From a virus, in IMG/VR virus record IMGVR_UViG_3300021959_000116, positions 1 through 40,534 of that record: 40,534 nucleotides of DNA. One strand, given 5' to 3'. Below are positions 15,134 to 25,277 of this stretch, piece after piece. A model generated the notes under the pieces. It saw only the letters and a program-made list of their open reading frames with translations, was not told where the DNA came from and made no database searches. The translations under genes were made by a program, and so were the position numbers. The first letter of the stretch is position 1. Each line of letters opens with the position of its first letter.

Positions 15134-18100
15134 TTATGATAGCTTGCCAAGGATTACTCGTGGTGTGGTGCCACTATAAATTACAATTCTATTTTGGTTA
15201 GTTGTAGATTCTAAAACAATACTATTATTAGTGGTGGCACTACCTGTAGTAAAATCAAGACTTCCACTTGTTAGAGATATTTTTCCTGCTGAAATACTGG
15301 TACTGCTTGTTAAACCCCCGGCATCTGTTAATTGAGAAGATGTTAATATTAAACTACTAGAAGTGAGTTTTAACTTATTGTTTACAACAGTTAAACCTGA
15401 ATCACTATTTGCATCTAAACTACTATCTAAAAATAATCCTGCTGCCGTTAAATTTGCCGAAAAAGTAGAATTAATATTTCCGGAACCGTCAAAAAAGTCA
15501 GCACTTAAAGAAAGTCCTGCCGCTGTTAAAGCGCTTTTGAAAGTTGCATCAATTCCTCCCGAAGGATTAGCAGGATCGTAAAGGTCTGCTTCATATGCGA
15601 TACCCGCTGCCGTCGCAATACCAGTAAAGTTAGTTAAGTTGGCTCCAGAGGTAGCCGTTGTTAGTCCTGCTGTAAATCCAGTTCCTGCAGTAATTGCAAG
15701 ATATGTGCTTTTTGCTGTACTAACTTCTAGGTAGCTACTTAAACCGGTACTATCAATAAATCCTTCATCATTATAGAAACTAGAAATATTAATTCTTGAG
15801 TTTGTTGAGTCATAGAAAAATAATTTCTCTGCGGTAATAGTTCCAGTTGTTATTTTTCCACCGTTAATAGTAGTTGTATTACTATTAATTACAGTTGCAG
15901 GATTATAACTAGAGGTACCATCTGTTAAGTTGTCTCCGGTGAAAGTTACTAGCCCAGTAAATCCAATTCCTTGTATTGCAGAAGAACCCGCAGAAGGGCT
16001 GGAGCTTTTAGTAACACTTGGATATGCTCCATTTGCATAAGTTCCACTTTCTGTTGCTGTGAATGTAAAATACCAATATTTATTCGTATTTCCAGCTTGG
16101 AATGTAGGAGTATTAGTACTCCAATTCGTATCTTGACTTGATACAGAGCCATTTGTAAAATTTGGAATAAAATTACTTAATGCAGGAATAGTCGGTGCAG
16201 AAGTAGAGCTACTTTGATAATAAATATATGCAAAAACAGATCGAGGCCCTGGGTCTCCTGCTGCTCCGTCAGTACCATTAGTACCATCATTCCCATCAGC
16301 TCCATCAGTACCATTAGTACCTTTTGAGATAATAGGCACAGACTCAGTATCAACTAATTGAGTGTAACTAGAATCTAGATATAGCTGAGCAGTAATATTT
16401 CCGGAAGTAGAACTAATTGTTCCACTACTTACACTAGAGGCTTGGCCTTGATTACTTCCGCCTAATTTCCAATATCCTGTAGTAAATGAACTAGCACCAT
16501 CTGGGGTTACTTTTGATGCACTAAAAGTAACACTAGTGGGAGACCAAGAAACCGGATCACTATTGGGGTCATACACGACCGCTGTATCCGAAGTTGTAAT
16601 ACGATAAGAGACTCCGTCCTCTCCATTATTAACTTTTGTAATTGTAAAATTAGCAGTTTTATTTGCGGAACCTGCGAAATCCCCGGTACTCTTTGCTGCA
16701 GCAGTAATAACAACGTTTCCAGATGTAAAAGAGGAACTTAATGCTGTAACAGTAAATATGTTTCCGTCTGTACCCGTACCTGGGGTATTTACTGTAATAC
16801 CTGTAGCTGCTGTAGCGGTGAAATTCCAAGAAGATGAAACATCCGCCACCCCTGCAAATATTTGAGCCGTTGTAGAAAGGGACAGATTAGATAAAGCTTG
16901 ATTTTCAGTACCCCCAACAGTTTCTGCATCATTTGTAAGCTCAATTACAGTACTATCAGTGCCTCTTCTTGATTTACTGAGACTTTGAATAGTGGTTAAA
17001 TCAATTGTGGTACCAGCACGAGTTCCTACTCGGAGAGTCCAAGTAATTGTTTCATCGTCTTCCCCGTACCCAATACTTGTATCTACTTGTACTGGTGAAA
17101 TTGTTATAATATTATTTGAAGCAGTAATAGTGCCGGCAGAAAATTCGCTTGTACTAGAGACAGCACTTACAACATACCAGTCTCCTGGATCAAGAGTTCC
17201 AGAAAAACCTCCAGAAGAAGCAGTTCCATTACTTGTACCTCTATAAGTTCCTCGAGTTCCTCCTATTAAGACCTCTATCGTAGTACCCGAGTTTGCAATA
17301 ATATTATTATTATTGCTATCAATTGTAGTAAACTCGCCCTTTGAATCTGTAGAATAAGAATGAGCAAAGTTAGAGTTTGCAATTGCATAACCGCCTTCGC
17401 CCTGCTGCAAGTAAAGAATAGAAATACTATCAGATGCTCCTACCGTTGGAGCTATAGCATTTCCTTGACTATCTTGCCCTTCTTGAGTGCCAGCATTCCA
17501 GTTCTCGGGTCTTTCAGCTACTTGAACTTCAATTACTTTACTTGAGTAGCTAGGTTTCAAAGTAGGAGGAATAATATAAATACTATATATACTATTGTCA
17601 GTTCCAGAAGTTCCATTAACCCAGTTAGAAAAAATAGTAGCTGGCGCATTATTACTATCTACTGTAATTCTGAATAATGGATTTGCTCCAAAATTACGAG
17701 AAGTTGAGGTAAGAGTAAGGTTGCTATCGTTTCCTTCAAATTGTGGATTTTCACCGTCTGCATCATATACGATAGTATAGTCTTCTGCTGTTAATTCTAC
17801 TGTTCTACCTTGAGTTCCTGCGGCCCCATCTTTTACTCTTATAATGTCCCCTGTACCAAAAGCATTAATTCCAACGTTATTCGCTTCTCGAACTTCTGCT
17901 GTTATTACGATAGGAGCGCCTGCATCCGCTCCAGTTCCATAGTCTACATCATTATCGTTATTAACTGTAAATTCTTTTGTGAATCCGCCAACTTCATCAG
18001 GCTCTGCAAAACTTGTGGATATTGTTTCATTTAAATCAGTAGTATTCTCTCCGTTAACTCGATAAGAAGTTAAACGAAATTGAGGTTTTATAAATCCAAG

Positions 18101-21100
18101 AGCAGTTACAGTTGCAGTCAAAGACTCAAACTCTGAAGTTTGAGTAACTGTAGTGCCATCGCCACTCGTTTCGTATCGAATTGTTTCCAAGCTCGGTGTT
18201 ACTAAAACGGCTTTACCGGAAGTAAGACTTGGATCTAACTGTATAAATGAGTCTACAGAAAAACTATTGACTAGAGTTTGCGCATCTGTAGAGTTCCAAC
18301 GAACTCTGCCAAATACTGCATCATCTTTAAAATCTGGCTGGAAGTTTCTTACATAATAAGCATTCGAAGAAGTCAAGGCCGAAGAAAAGCTTCTATCAAG
18401 TATTGCCTCAGTATTTGAAACTTTTGCGATTATTTTTGCGCCTTTTACTCCAATTCTTCGAACCCATCCGCCTTCATCCCACGTTTTCCCAATATCAGAT
18501 GACGTAACATTTTCTGATAAAGCTTCATCCTTATATAGCTCAATTACAGTTGTACTTATTCTTTTTGCATAATACTCTTTATTGTTAAAATCTGTGCCAC
18601 TGCCTGTAAAAGTTGCATTTTCAAGTTTAACTTTATCGCCATTCGCTATCAAATAGTTATTAAAATTTGTAAGTATTCCTATTCGATAGGAGCCCGATGT
18701 AGAAGTTACAGAATTAATAGATACTGCTTCTACTTCATTAATATTTTCAAATGCAATAATGTCTCCAATTTTTAATGAAGAATTGGAACTATTGAAAGTA
18801 ATTCTTGTAGAATCAGCTGCTAAAGTATATCCGCCCGTTTTAGAGCTCCAACCGCTTATAGCGGAACCTCTCCAACTTCCCCCCGGTATTTTATTATAAA
18901 ATGGAAGAGTTTGTAACGTATCAGTATCCCAATAAAGTAAATTTCCGCTACCTCCATCAAATAATAAATAGTACCATTCTTGGGCAACTTTATCTACTAA
19001 TCCGCTTACATTTATATTTGAAAGACTTGCCGACGGAGAATTATCTCCTGACAAAAGGTTTCCTATGGAGAATCCTGTAGCAGAACTTCCTTCAATAAAT
19101 CTAACTGCCTCAGTTCCTCCTTGTTGGGAGCTGGCATTGGCATCGTAGGTATATGAAATTTGAGAATTTGCTACTATTCCTTTCGGCAATCCCCCAACAA
19201 TTCTAGGTACTATAGAGCCGTAAACATCATTTACCTCATACTGTGTAGATACAAAGTCAGAATAATTCTGCTTACGGGAAACTGCACGTACTCTAAATGT
19301 ATAGAGTCCATCTTCTAGATTTTCAAACCTGTAAGATAAACGACTTGTTACAATTGGGGATTCTATATGAGGAATATTATGATATAACTCATATTTATCA
19401 ATGAAGGAGTAATTTCTACTTCGTACAGTATCTAGTAAATCTAAGAAGGTTTCCTGAGGAGTTCCCCAAGTTACTATTATTTCCTCTCCAGGCTTTGCAG
19501 AGTCACTATCTAGTGCTACATAAATATTGTCAGGTGCTGGAACTTCTTCGTCAGGATCTTCAACAGTAGGAAATACATTTGAAGGAGTGGTTCCAAGTTC
19601 ATAGTCTTTATCAACTGCATCATATTTTTCTATGTAGTATTCTACTGCTGTTATTGAATAGGTATTTTTATTATCCTCGTGCTGAATCCCTAAGACTCTA
19701 TACTCTTTCTTTGAACCGAGTATATTTTGATCATTTGCATCCAAAGCCTGAAGAACCCATAAAGTTCCTAATGCAGGAGCATCTCCGGCATAATTTGTTC
19801 GTTCAATTGCAGGAATAGAAGCATCTACAGTTGTATCAATTGTAACTACAGAGACGTCCCCAGTATTATCAAGAGTTACAACTTTTGTAAGTACATAAGT
19901 ATACGGTTTCCACTCTGTTTGCAGAGGAGTGCCTGTGGAATTTTGAAAAGCATTACTTGCATCTTTCTCAGTAGTAATGGAATCTAATCCATATGTATTT
20001 GTGTCGGGGTCATACAAATATACTTGTCCGAGAATTCTATCACCCTTATTGTATGTTTCTCCATCTATAGTTACAGGGTTTAAGCCCGTATAAAAAGCCG
20101 CATAACTGTCTACAATTGTGCTAAACTTATGCTTAGAAGCATTGGCAACATTTGTAAGTTTTCTATCAAGAGTTACTGAAGAGGCAGTCGCAGAAGTAGT
20201 ACTACTCGTTAGACCACTATAGTCTACACCATATCTATCTCTATCTTGAACATTAATAATATCCCCGGGACGAATGAAAGCACCCTGCAAGCCGGTTTTA
20301 AAACTTACAACTTCCTTTTGGTTCTGAGCAGTCCATAGTTTCCATCTACCATATCTTAATGCCTGACCTTCTGAAGTCGCTCCCATTGCCACAGAATTTT
20401 GAGAAATTATGCGACCTGCTTTAACAATTGCCTCTCTATCTTCCACAATAAGAGGCACAGGCTCATAGTTTGCAATAGGATCATTCCAAGTAACTACTAC
20501 TTGATTGACTCGAGTTTTTCTGCCCGTACTTTCATAGTTAAAAACTCCATCTATAACATTTGCTTTTGAGAAATTATAGATAGGCTCTGAAGGAACGTCT
20601 TGCACAGCAGTAAGTTTACCGTCCAGCCAATAAAGCATTCCGGTAAAAATAGTTGCCATATCTTTAAGAACTTTGTATACTTCTGTAGACTTTGCTAGAT
20701 ATAAATTTGCCCTAAATCTAGGCTCTGTGCCACCATTTCCATCATCTACGAGTTCATCACAATATTTTGCAATTCTGTACAGTGCAAACTTATTTATAAA
20801 ATCTGCATCTATCCACTCTCCCGCCCCGTAACGATTATTCGTTACGATATCATAAAATACCCAAGCAGGATTATCTGTGTAATACAATAAAGGAACACTA
20901 GTATTGCTATCGAGCTGTGTAGTTTTAAATTCACCATTCCAATAATTTTCATAAACTGCTACTCCATTGTCTGTATACTCTCGAGGAGTGTAAGAAGTAG
21001 GAATTTGTACTTTCAATCCTTGAAGAAGGTAACTTCGGCTTGGAAGACTGTCATAGGTTTTTGAAGAAAAAGAAACTGCAGCATGGGCAGTATAAGGATA

Positions 21101-22489
21101 GCTAAATTTATCTTTTATGGTTGCGCTAAGATTTGCTCCTGTAATGGAAGACGCTGCTTGCAGAGTAAACTTGCCTCTATCAGTTTCTCCTCCAGTACCT
21201 CCATTCGCACGAACAGGCAGACCCGCATCTCGAGTCAATCTAACTATAGTGATTTTAAAATCATCAAAGGGTTTGAATCTGTCCAATCCAATTATGTGAT
21301 CGAAAGAAACCGGAGCAGTAGTTTGATCAGTATGAACTACTTCACCTCCATGATTAGAGAATAAAGTTATAGGGTCATTAAAACTTGCTTCTCCAGGTTT
21401 TTTAAGCTCTAGTAAGAAAACATAAATTGCACTTGCAGAAGATTTATCACCATTTTCATTATTATGAGTTATAAGTGCAGAATAATTTATTCGGATATTT
21501 AATTCACTTACCTGCTTTACTTGAGCAGCATTTAATCCAAATCCCATACCTCCCGCAGGAGAGCCACTAGAAATTACTAAAGCTGCATTTCCTACGTCTG
21601 CTGGGAAAGACTGATTTTCTGGATAACCAGTTGTATTATATAAAGTTAAACCATAAGTACTATTTGCATCGGTAGATTGCTGTAAACTTCTTGCATTCCC
21701 ACTACCCGTTATAGTAACTCCGCCAGATAAGCTATTAACTTGCTGCATTGGAGCTTGAGTTAGTGTACCTTTTCTAAATTGAAGAGTCGATCCATCAAAT
21801 TTAGAAATATTATTTACTATACCAGTAGTAGTGCTTTCTCTTGCTGGAGCATCCGAAAAAAAGAAATTAACATCTGTTAAATTACTCGTATGAAAAGCAC
21901 TATCTATTGTAAAAGTATCAGAGTCTGTACGTCCTGTTACCTCTACTGCTTTAATTAAAGTAATTGTCCAGCCTGTGCTCGTAATTAGTTGATTACTTAT
22001 ACTTCGAGAAGAAACATATAGAGTAACAGTTGTTCCAGAAGTATATTTAGCATCTGCATAAAAGGATACTCCATCACTACTTTTTACTTTTACATAAGAT
22101 AAATTATCCGTAAGAGTGCTAAAATCGGAGTCGATTCCTGTGCCCGAAAGAGATAAATAAGTTTCATTTACTCCAGAAAAACTAATAGGTGAACGAACAA
22201 GGTTACAGCCTGTAATAGATTCTACTTCAATATGGGCAAATTTTCCAATGTCTTTGTCAGTTAAAGTAACGCCCGAAACATCCATAGATGTAGCATTTGC
22301 AGTATAGCTTAAAGTGGGCTGTTTAAAAACACTTGTTTGCTCTTCGTTATACGTACCAACTAGACTGGAGTTTTCAAACGGAACATCGTTAATATAAACA
22401 GAATTTTTACCGTTTACAAGTCCACGAATAGGCCCCTCACAAAGTAAGTCTACAAGTCCTATATACTGTTTTGATGATCCTCCGGCCAT
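15134..22489 (-). CDS. J: Tail tip attachment/host specificity protein, lambda gpJ-like, 2451 aa
   Basis: The protein starts at ATG 22489, overlapping the gpI stop (TAATG). A TTG 12 bases upstream in frame is less likely. The N-terminal MAGGSSKQYIGLVDLLCEGP-IRGL is diagnostic for gpJ, and the core tail-tip region (NPAWVFYDIVTNNRYGAG, then MATIFTGMLYWLDGKL and RPGDIINVQD) spans residues about 450-760. An FN3-type domain (about 985-1085) follows. Further out are a possible FCCH-like insert (about 1220-1335), several Ig-like domains, a collagen-like Gly-X-Y run (about 2055-2085), the gpJ phrase NGGKITTGTITAEKL (about 2200) and a beta C-terminus ending VILGKLS. It closes the tail tip and contacts the receptor. 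It is more than twice the length of lambda gpJ (1132 aa), mainly through added Ig-like and fibre-like modules. Confidence 0.95.
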   Translation of the reverse strand: MAGGSSKQYIGLVDLLCEGPIRGLVNGKNSVYINDVPFENSSLVGTYNEEQTSVFKQPTLSYTANATSMDVSGVTLTDKDIGKFAHIEVESITGCNLVRSPISFSGVNETYLSLSGTGIDSDFSTLTDNLSYVKVKSSDGVSFYADAKYTSGTTVTLYVSSRSISNQLITSTGWTITLIKAVEVTGRTDSDTFTIDSAFHTSNLTDVNFFFSDAPARESTTTGIVNNISKFDGSTLQFRKGTLTQAPMQQVNSLSGGVTITGSGNARSLQQSTDANSTYGLTLYNTTGYPENQSFPADVGNAALVISSGSPAGGMGFGLNAAQVKQVSELNIRINYSALITHNNENGDKSSASAIYVFLLELKKPGEASFNDPITLFSNHGGEVVHTDQTTAPVSFDHIIGLDRFKPFDDFKITIVRLTRDAGLPVRANGGTGGETDRGKFTLQAASSITGANLSATIKDKFSYPYTAHAAVSFSSKTYDSLPSRSYLLQGLKVQIPTSYTPREYTDNGVAVYENYWNGEFKTTQLDSNTSVPLLYYTDNPAWVFYDIVTNNRYGAGEWIDADFINKFALYRIAKYCDELVDDGNGGTEPRFRANLYLAKSTEVYKVLKDMATIFTGMLYWLDGKLTAVQDVPSEPIYNFSKANVIDGVFNYESTGRKTRVNQVVVTWNDPIANYEPVPLIVEDREAIVKAGRIISQNSVAMGATSEGQALRYGRWKLWTAQNQKEVVSFKTGLQGAFIRPGDIINVQDRDRYGVDYSGLTSSTTSATASSVTLDRKLTNVANASKHKFSTIVDSYAAFYTGLNPVTIDGETYNKGDRILGQVYLYDPDTNTYGLDSITTEKDASNAFQNSTGTPLQTEWKPYTYVLTKVVTLDNTGDVSVVTIDTTVDASIPAIERTNYAGDAPALGTLWVLQALDANDQNILGSKKEYRVLGIQHEDNKNTYSITAVEYYIEKYDAVDKDYELGTTPSNVFPTVEDPDEEVPAPDNIYVALDSDSAKPGEEIIVTWGTPQETFLDLLDTVRSRNYSFIDKYELYHNIPHIESPIVTSRLSYRFENLEDGLYTFRVRAVSRKQNYSDFVSTQYEVNDVYGSIVPRIVGGLPKGIVANSQISYTYDANASSQQGGTEAVRFIEGSSATGFSIGNLLSGDNSPSASLSNINVSGLVDKVAQEWYYLLFDGGSGNLLYWDTDTLQTLPFYNKIPGGSWRGSAISGWSSKTGGYTLAADSTRITFNSSNSSLKIGDIIAFENINEVEAVSINSVTSTSGSYRIGILTNFNNYLIANGDKVKLENATFTGSGTDFNNKEYYAKRISTTVIELYKDEALSENVTSSDIGKTWDEGGWVRRIGVKGAKIIAKVSNTEAILDRSFSSALTSSNAYYVRNFQPDFKDDAVFGRVRWNSTDAQTLVNSFSVDSFIQLDPSLTSGKAVLVTPSLETIRYETSGDGTTVTQTSEFESLTATVTALGFIKPQFRLTSYRVNGENTTDLNETISTSFAEPDEVGGFTKEFTVNNDNDVDYGTGADAGAPIVITAEVREANNVGINAFGTGDIIRVKDGAAGTQGRTVELTAEDYTIVYDADGENPQFEGNDSNLTLTSTSRNFGANPLFRITVDSNNAPATIFSNWVNGTSGTDNSIYSIYIIPPTLKPSYSSKVIEVQVAERPENWNAGTQEGQDSQGNAIAPTVGASDSISILYLQQGEGGYAIANSNFAHSYSTDSKGEFTTIDSNNNNIIANSGTTIEVLIGGTRGTYRGTSNGTASSGGFSGTLDPGDWYVVSAVSSTSEFSAGTITASNNIITISPVQVDTSIGYGEDDETITWTLRVGTRAGTTIDLTTIQSLSKSRRGTDSTVIELTNDAETVGGTENQALSNLSLSTTAQIFAGVADVSSSWNFTATAATGITVNTPGTGTDGNIFTVTALSSSFTSGNVVITAAAKSTGDFAGSANKTANFTITKVNNGEDGVSYRITTSDTAVVYDPNSDPVSWSPTSVTFSASKVTPDGASSFTTGYWKLGGSNQGQASSVSSGTISSTSGNITAQLYLDSSYTQLVDTESVPIISKGTNGTDGADGNDGTNGTDGAAGDPGPRSVFAYIYYQSSSTSAPTIPALSNFIPNFTNGSVSSQDTNWSTNTPTFQAGNTNKYWYFTFTATESGTYANGAYPSVTKSSSPSAGSSAIQGIGFTGLVTFTGDNLTDGTSSYNPATVINSNTTTINGGKITTGTITAEKLFFYDSTNSRINISSFYNDEGFIDSTGLSSYLEVSTAKSTYLAITAGTGFTAGLTTATSGANLTNFTGIATAAGIAYEADLYDPANPSGGIDATFKSALTAAGLSLSADFFDGSGNINSTFSANLTAAGLFLDSSLDANSDSGLTVVNNKLKLTSSSLILTSSQLTDAGGLTSSTSISAGKISLTSGSLDFTTGSATTNNSIVLESTTNQNRIVIYSGTTPRVILGKLS

Positions 22490-23223
22490 TATGGACTCCA
22501 AGTAGGTAGATCAGTTCTCTGAATTTTACCCCAATCAAAATCAGGAAGTGTATCAGGAGCGCCATAGCCGCCGCCACCTCCACCACCTCCGTCCATCGGA
22601 GGCACTACTGAATTTTGACCAGTTTGAACATAGTCTATAAACTGTCTTTCTGCATTTTTTATTTCAAAAGAGATAGGACGCCCAGGAATTCTGAGCTGCC
22701 CATAGAGTATTGGTACAGGGTCTCCTTCTATTATATTTTGAGACGATCCCTGAAATAGGTAACTTTCATCTTGTTGTGTATCTACAGAGGGATCGGGTGC
22801 CATCAGTTCTTGAATACCTGTTATAGCTAGATTAATTGCAAGAGTTGCTGCAATAGTCCCCCAAGTTGTTAGGGCTCCTTCGAGTATAAATATATTAGCC
22901 GGATTTGATATAATTAATGCTGCTATGGCAATTGCTGCAAATATTTTTCCAATTCCTCCTTTAGATCCTGCAGGAACTGCTTGTATCGTAAACGAACCCT
23001 TAGGATATTGCAATAATAATCTTTCTTCGTGATTCAGCGGTTGGCTATCTACAAAACAAATAAACCCAATTCCTTTCTCATGGCACTCTATTAGATATTG
23101 TCGAAATTCTGAAAAATTTAATTCTAAGCACTGTAACGCTTCCCTAAAAGAAGAAACATTCATTTCAAATTCGTGCCCAAATTTATCTGCAATTTCACCT
23201 TCTAAATATATTTTACGCAGCAT
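22489..23223 (-). CDS. I: Tail assembly protein I (lambda gpI-like), 244 aa
   Basis: The N-terminal 80 residues form the ubiquitin-like beta-grasp domain of the family (LRKIYLEGEIADKFG, then FREALQCLELNF). A Gly/Ala/Ile-rich hydrophobic section (AAIAIAALIISNPANIF, about residues 93-140) follows, then the conserved ILYGQLRIPGRPISFEI and a Gly-rich stretch near the C-terminus. gpI acts with K, L and J in tail-tip assembly. AGGAAT stands about 10 bases before the ATG. The gene overlaps the K end by 11 bases and its own stop overlaps the J start. Confidence 0.9.
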   Translation of the reverse strand: MLRKIYLEGEIADKFGHEFEMNVSSFREALQCLELNFSEFRQYLIECHEKGIGFICFVDSQPLNHEERLLLQYPKGSFTIQAVPAGSKGGIGKIFAAIAIAALIISNPANIFILEGALTTWGTIAATLAINLAITGIQELMAPDPSVDTQQDESYLFQGSSQNIIEGDPVPILYGQLRIPGRPISFEIKNAERQFIDYVQTGQNSVVPPMDGGGGGGGGYGAPDTLPDFDWGKIQRTDLPTWSP

Positions 23224-23902
23224 ATCTATAAATTCCTACTAAATGCTCTGCCCAGAAAGGATATAAGTTTTCTCTGCAAGACAGTCTGTTTTCTGCATGA
23301 TGAAAGAATACATCATTTCCCAGGTAGACTCCACAATGGTTTGCTACCTTTCCTCGTACTTTAAAAATAAGTACGTCATTTTTTTGTAAATTATTTACTT
23401 TTTTATGGTTCCAATTTAATATATTTTCTTCTGTAAAATAGTCTAAGTTATTTTTCTGCCACCAGTTATCTTCGAAAGGTTCTCTTGCGGGAATATTTAT
23501 TCCTTCTTTTAAAAGCCAATCTCGAAGTGCTTCAAAACAATCTTTTACGCCAAATTCATACTCTCTACCAATTAAGGGATATGCTGCTTTTTTAGGTTCT
23601 ACAATATTTAGTTCCATCTCTGGATAACTAAAAATATAGTAAGGTATTCCTAGAGCATTACAGCAATCAATATCATGTTGAGAAGCTTCATTTGATGCAT
23701 CGGGATGGCTATGTACAATTGCAAATATATCAGCTCTTTTCTTTACATCTAAGTACTGTTTAGAGGAAAAAATAAAACTTTCAGTATCCTTTGCAATATT
23801 TGAACAGGGAAACCATTCTTTCTTTCCTTTTACAATTCCGATTATACCACAACCTTCTCGAGGATACTCTTTTTCAAAGTGCGCTTGTATTCTCTCAATC
23901 AC
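23213..23902 (-). CDS. K: Tail tip protein K: JAMM peptidase plus NlpC/P60 domain, 229 aa
   Basis: Two enzymatic domains are visible. The N-terminal JAB/MPN domain has Glu16, H64-S-H66 followed by seven residues, Ser74, two residues, Asp77, which is the full zinc metallopeptidase motif. The C-terminal NlpC/P60 domain has Cys122 (GVKDCFEAL), His189 (ANHCGVYLG) and a further His at 201/202, the expected Cys-His catalytic set for peptidoglycan peptide cleavage. In lambda, K is required for tail tip assembly, and this protein may open the cell wall during DNA entry. Start is GTG at 23902 in a GTGA overlap with the L stop, with GAAGAAG just upstream. Confidence 0.95.
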   Translation of the reverse strand: MIERIQAHFEKEYPREGCGIIGIVKGKKEWFPCSNIAKDTESFIFSSKQYLDVKKRADIFAIVHSHPDASNEASQHDIDCCNALGIPYYIFSYPEMELNIVEPKKAAYPLIGREYEFGVKDCFEALRDWLLKEGINIPAREPFEDNWWQKNNLDYFTEENILNWNHKKVNNLQKNDVLIFKVRGKVANHCGVYLGNDVFFHHAENRLSCRENLYPFWAEHLVGIYRYAA

Positions 23903-24882
23903 TTAAACTTCTTCGACCCGGGGAAGCCTCCAAAAGGTAAAGGCACTTCTGTATTTAAAGTAGTATCTGTAGCATTTCCTTGAAAACGAATTTTACAAGA
24001 ATTCATAGTTTTTCCACATAAATCAATTCGCTTCCAATACTGTCTATTTGTTTCAGGATTTTTCCCGTAGTTATCAAAAAGTGCTTCCCATATCTGAACT
24101 CTACTTGTAATTGCATTCGTTGTTTTTACTATATCTCCTGCAGAATAACCATTGGGATTATTATATGTTGCGCTCCAAACATTTATAGTGCCTGTTATTT
24201 CTGTGTCGTCTTTTCGAAAAAAGCTATGCTGTTCACTTTCTTTATATCTCCAAGTACAGCCGCCGCCAAAGCCTAAATCTCTTCCTTGATATTGCCAAGG
24301 GCAGTACTGTCCAATAACTTCTCTGGCAGGAATTCTTACTCTCTCTAAATCCATTGGGGAAGCCAGCTCAAAAGTTACAAAAATATTATTTTCAGAAGAA
24401 ATCCTATCTATATAATAAGTTTGCGAAGGTAGTTCGTCAGGAGTGGCTGCGTCTGTATTACAATCAGATAAAAAAGCTTGCCTATAAACTACACGGGTTC
24501 CAATTAAATCATCGTTTCTTTCAAAGGGAAGATTTAAGTTTGCATCGTTTCGTATACTTTGCAAAACAGTTTCACTGCTATCTCGAGTTTTTGTAAGTAC
24601 AGGAATATTTGCAACAGTTAAAGTAGGTCTTGCAATTGCTCCAGAAGATGCAATTTCTATTCCAGTTATCTGAATTGGAATTGCTTCATAGTCATTTTGT
24701 GCAAACTCTATTTTATTTCCTGCTTGCTCTAAATCGGTACCATTAAAAAGATAAAAAGTTCCTGCAAGATCACCAGAGTCATATCCTGGAAGAGTTATAT
24801 CAAATAACTCTACAAGAGAGTCTAAGTTTCCATCCCCATCTACTATTTCTTGCTTTTGTACGGTATCTACTAAGTCTGTCAC
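23899..24882 (-). CDS. L: Minor tail protein L (lambda gpL-like) with an inserted Trp-rich module, 327 aa
   Basis: Typical gpL layout: a beta-rich N-terminal domain (DSLVELFDITLPG, ARPTLTVANI) and a cysteine-rich C-terminal domain with Cys194 (YCPWQYQG), Cys209 (GGGCTWRY), Cys289 (DLCGK) and Cys296 (NSCKIRF), the four ligands of the family's iron-sulfur cluster. Between the second and third cysteines sit about 65 extra residues with the pattern W-SATY, GYSAGDIVK, V-IWEAL and NRQYWKRI, which resembles a small carbohydrate-binding (CBM5/12-like) fold. Start is GTG at 24882 overlapping the M stop. gpL lies at the tail tip near J. Confidence 0.92.
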   Translation of the reverse strand: MTDLVDTVQKQEIVDGDGNLDSLVELFDITLPGYDSGDLAGTFYLFNGTDLEQAGNKIEFAQNDYEAIPIQITGIEIASSGAIARPTLTVANIPVLTKTRDSSETVLQSIRNDANLNLPFERNDDLIGTRVVYRQAFLSDCNTDAATPDELPSQTYYIDRISSENNIFVTFELASPMDLERVRIPAREVIGQYCPWQYQGRDLGFGGGCTWRYKESEQHSFFRKDDTEITGTINVWSATYNNPNGYSAGDIVKTTNAITSRVQIWEALFDNYGKNPETNRQYWKRIDLCGKTMNSCKIRFQGNATDTTLNTEVPLPFGGFPGSKKFK

Positions 24883-25277
24883 GGCTCATAAACTCTCTTT
24901 AAAGTTGTTGTAAGTGTATGCAATTCGGTATTAATATAATTAATATTATACTCTTCTGACAATACTTTAATTGTTACGTCTGTATCATCGTACTCTGTAA
25001 TTACTAACTCAAAATGTTTACCAGCTTGTCTATTTAAGAATGCTGCAAGCTTATTTATTTCTGCTCTCGAGCGATTTGAAAATTTTACATTAAAAGTTTC
25101 ATCAGTAGGATTTATTCCATTTTTTACTCTTTGAGAATATCCATCTCCAAATTGAGCAGTAAGAATTCGTTGCTTTACTTGTCTTGTAGAGTTTCTATCT
25201 ACAGCAATTTCAGTAGCAGAAGTAGGATTTGTTCCATCATAGCCTCCTACAGGTATTTTTATTTTATAGACTGCCAT
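24879..25277 (-). CDS. M: Minor tail protein M (lambda gpM-like), 132 aa
   Basis: The signature of the family is clear: QRILTAQFGDGYSQRVKNG followed by NPTDETFNVKFSNRS and the FLNRQAGKHFELV segment, i.e. the distal tail / tail-tip ring protein that connects tube and tip. The length is similar to lambda gpM (109 aa). Start ATG overlaps the tape-measure stop (TAATG), and its own stop overlaps the L start (GTGA). Confidence 0.92.
   Translation of the reverse strand: MAVYKIKIPVGGYDGTNPTSATEIAVDRNSTRQVKQRILTAQFGDGYSQRVKNGINPTDETFNVKFSNRSRAEINKLAAFLNRQAGKHFELVITEYDDTDVTIKVLSEEYNINYINTELHTLTTTLKRVYEP

Noticed and set aside
15363-21364. Many + strand open frames opposite gpJ
   Set aside because: They are antisense to a continuous gene with recognisable domains, lack ribosome sites, and their proteins have no coherent pattern.
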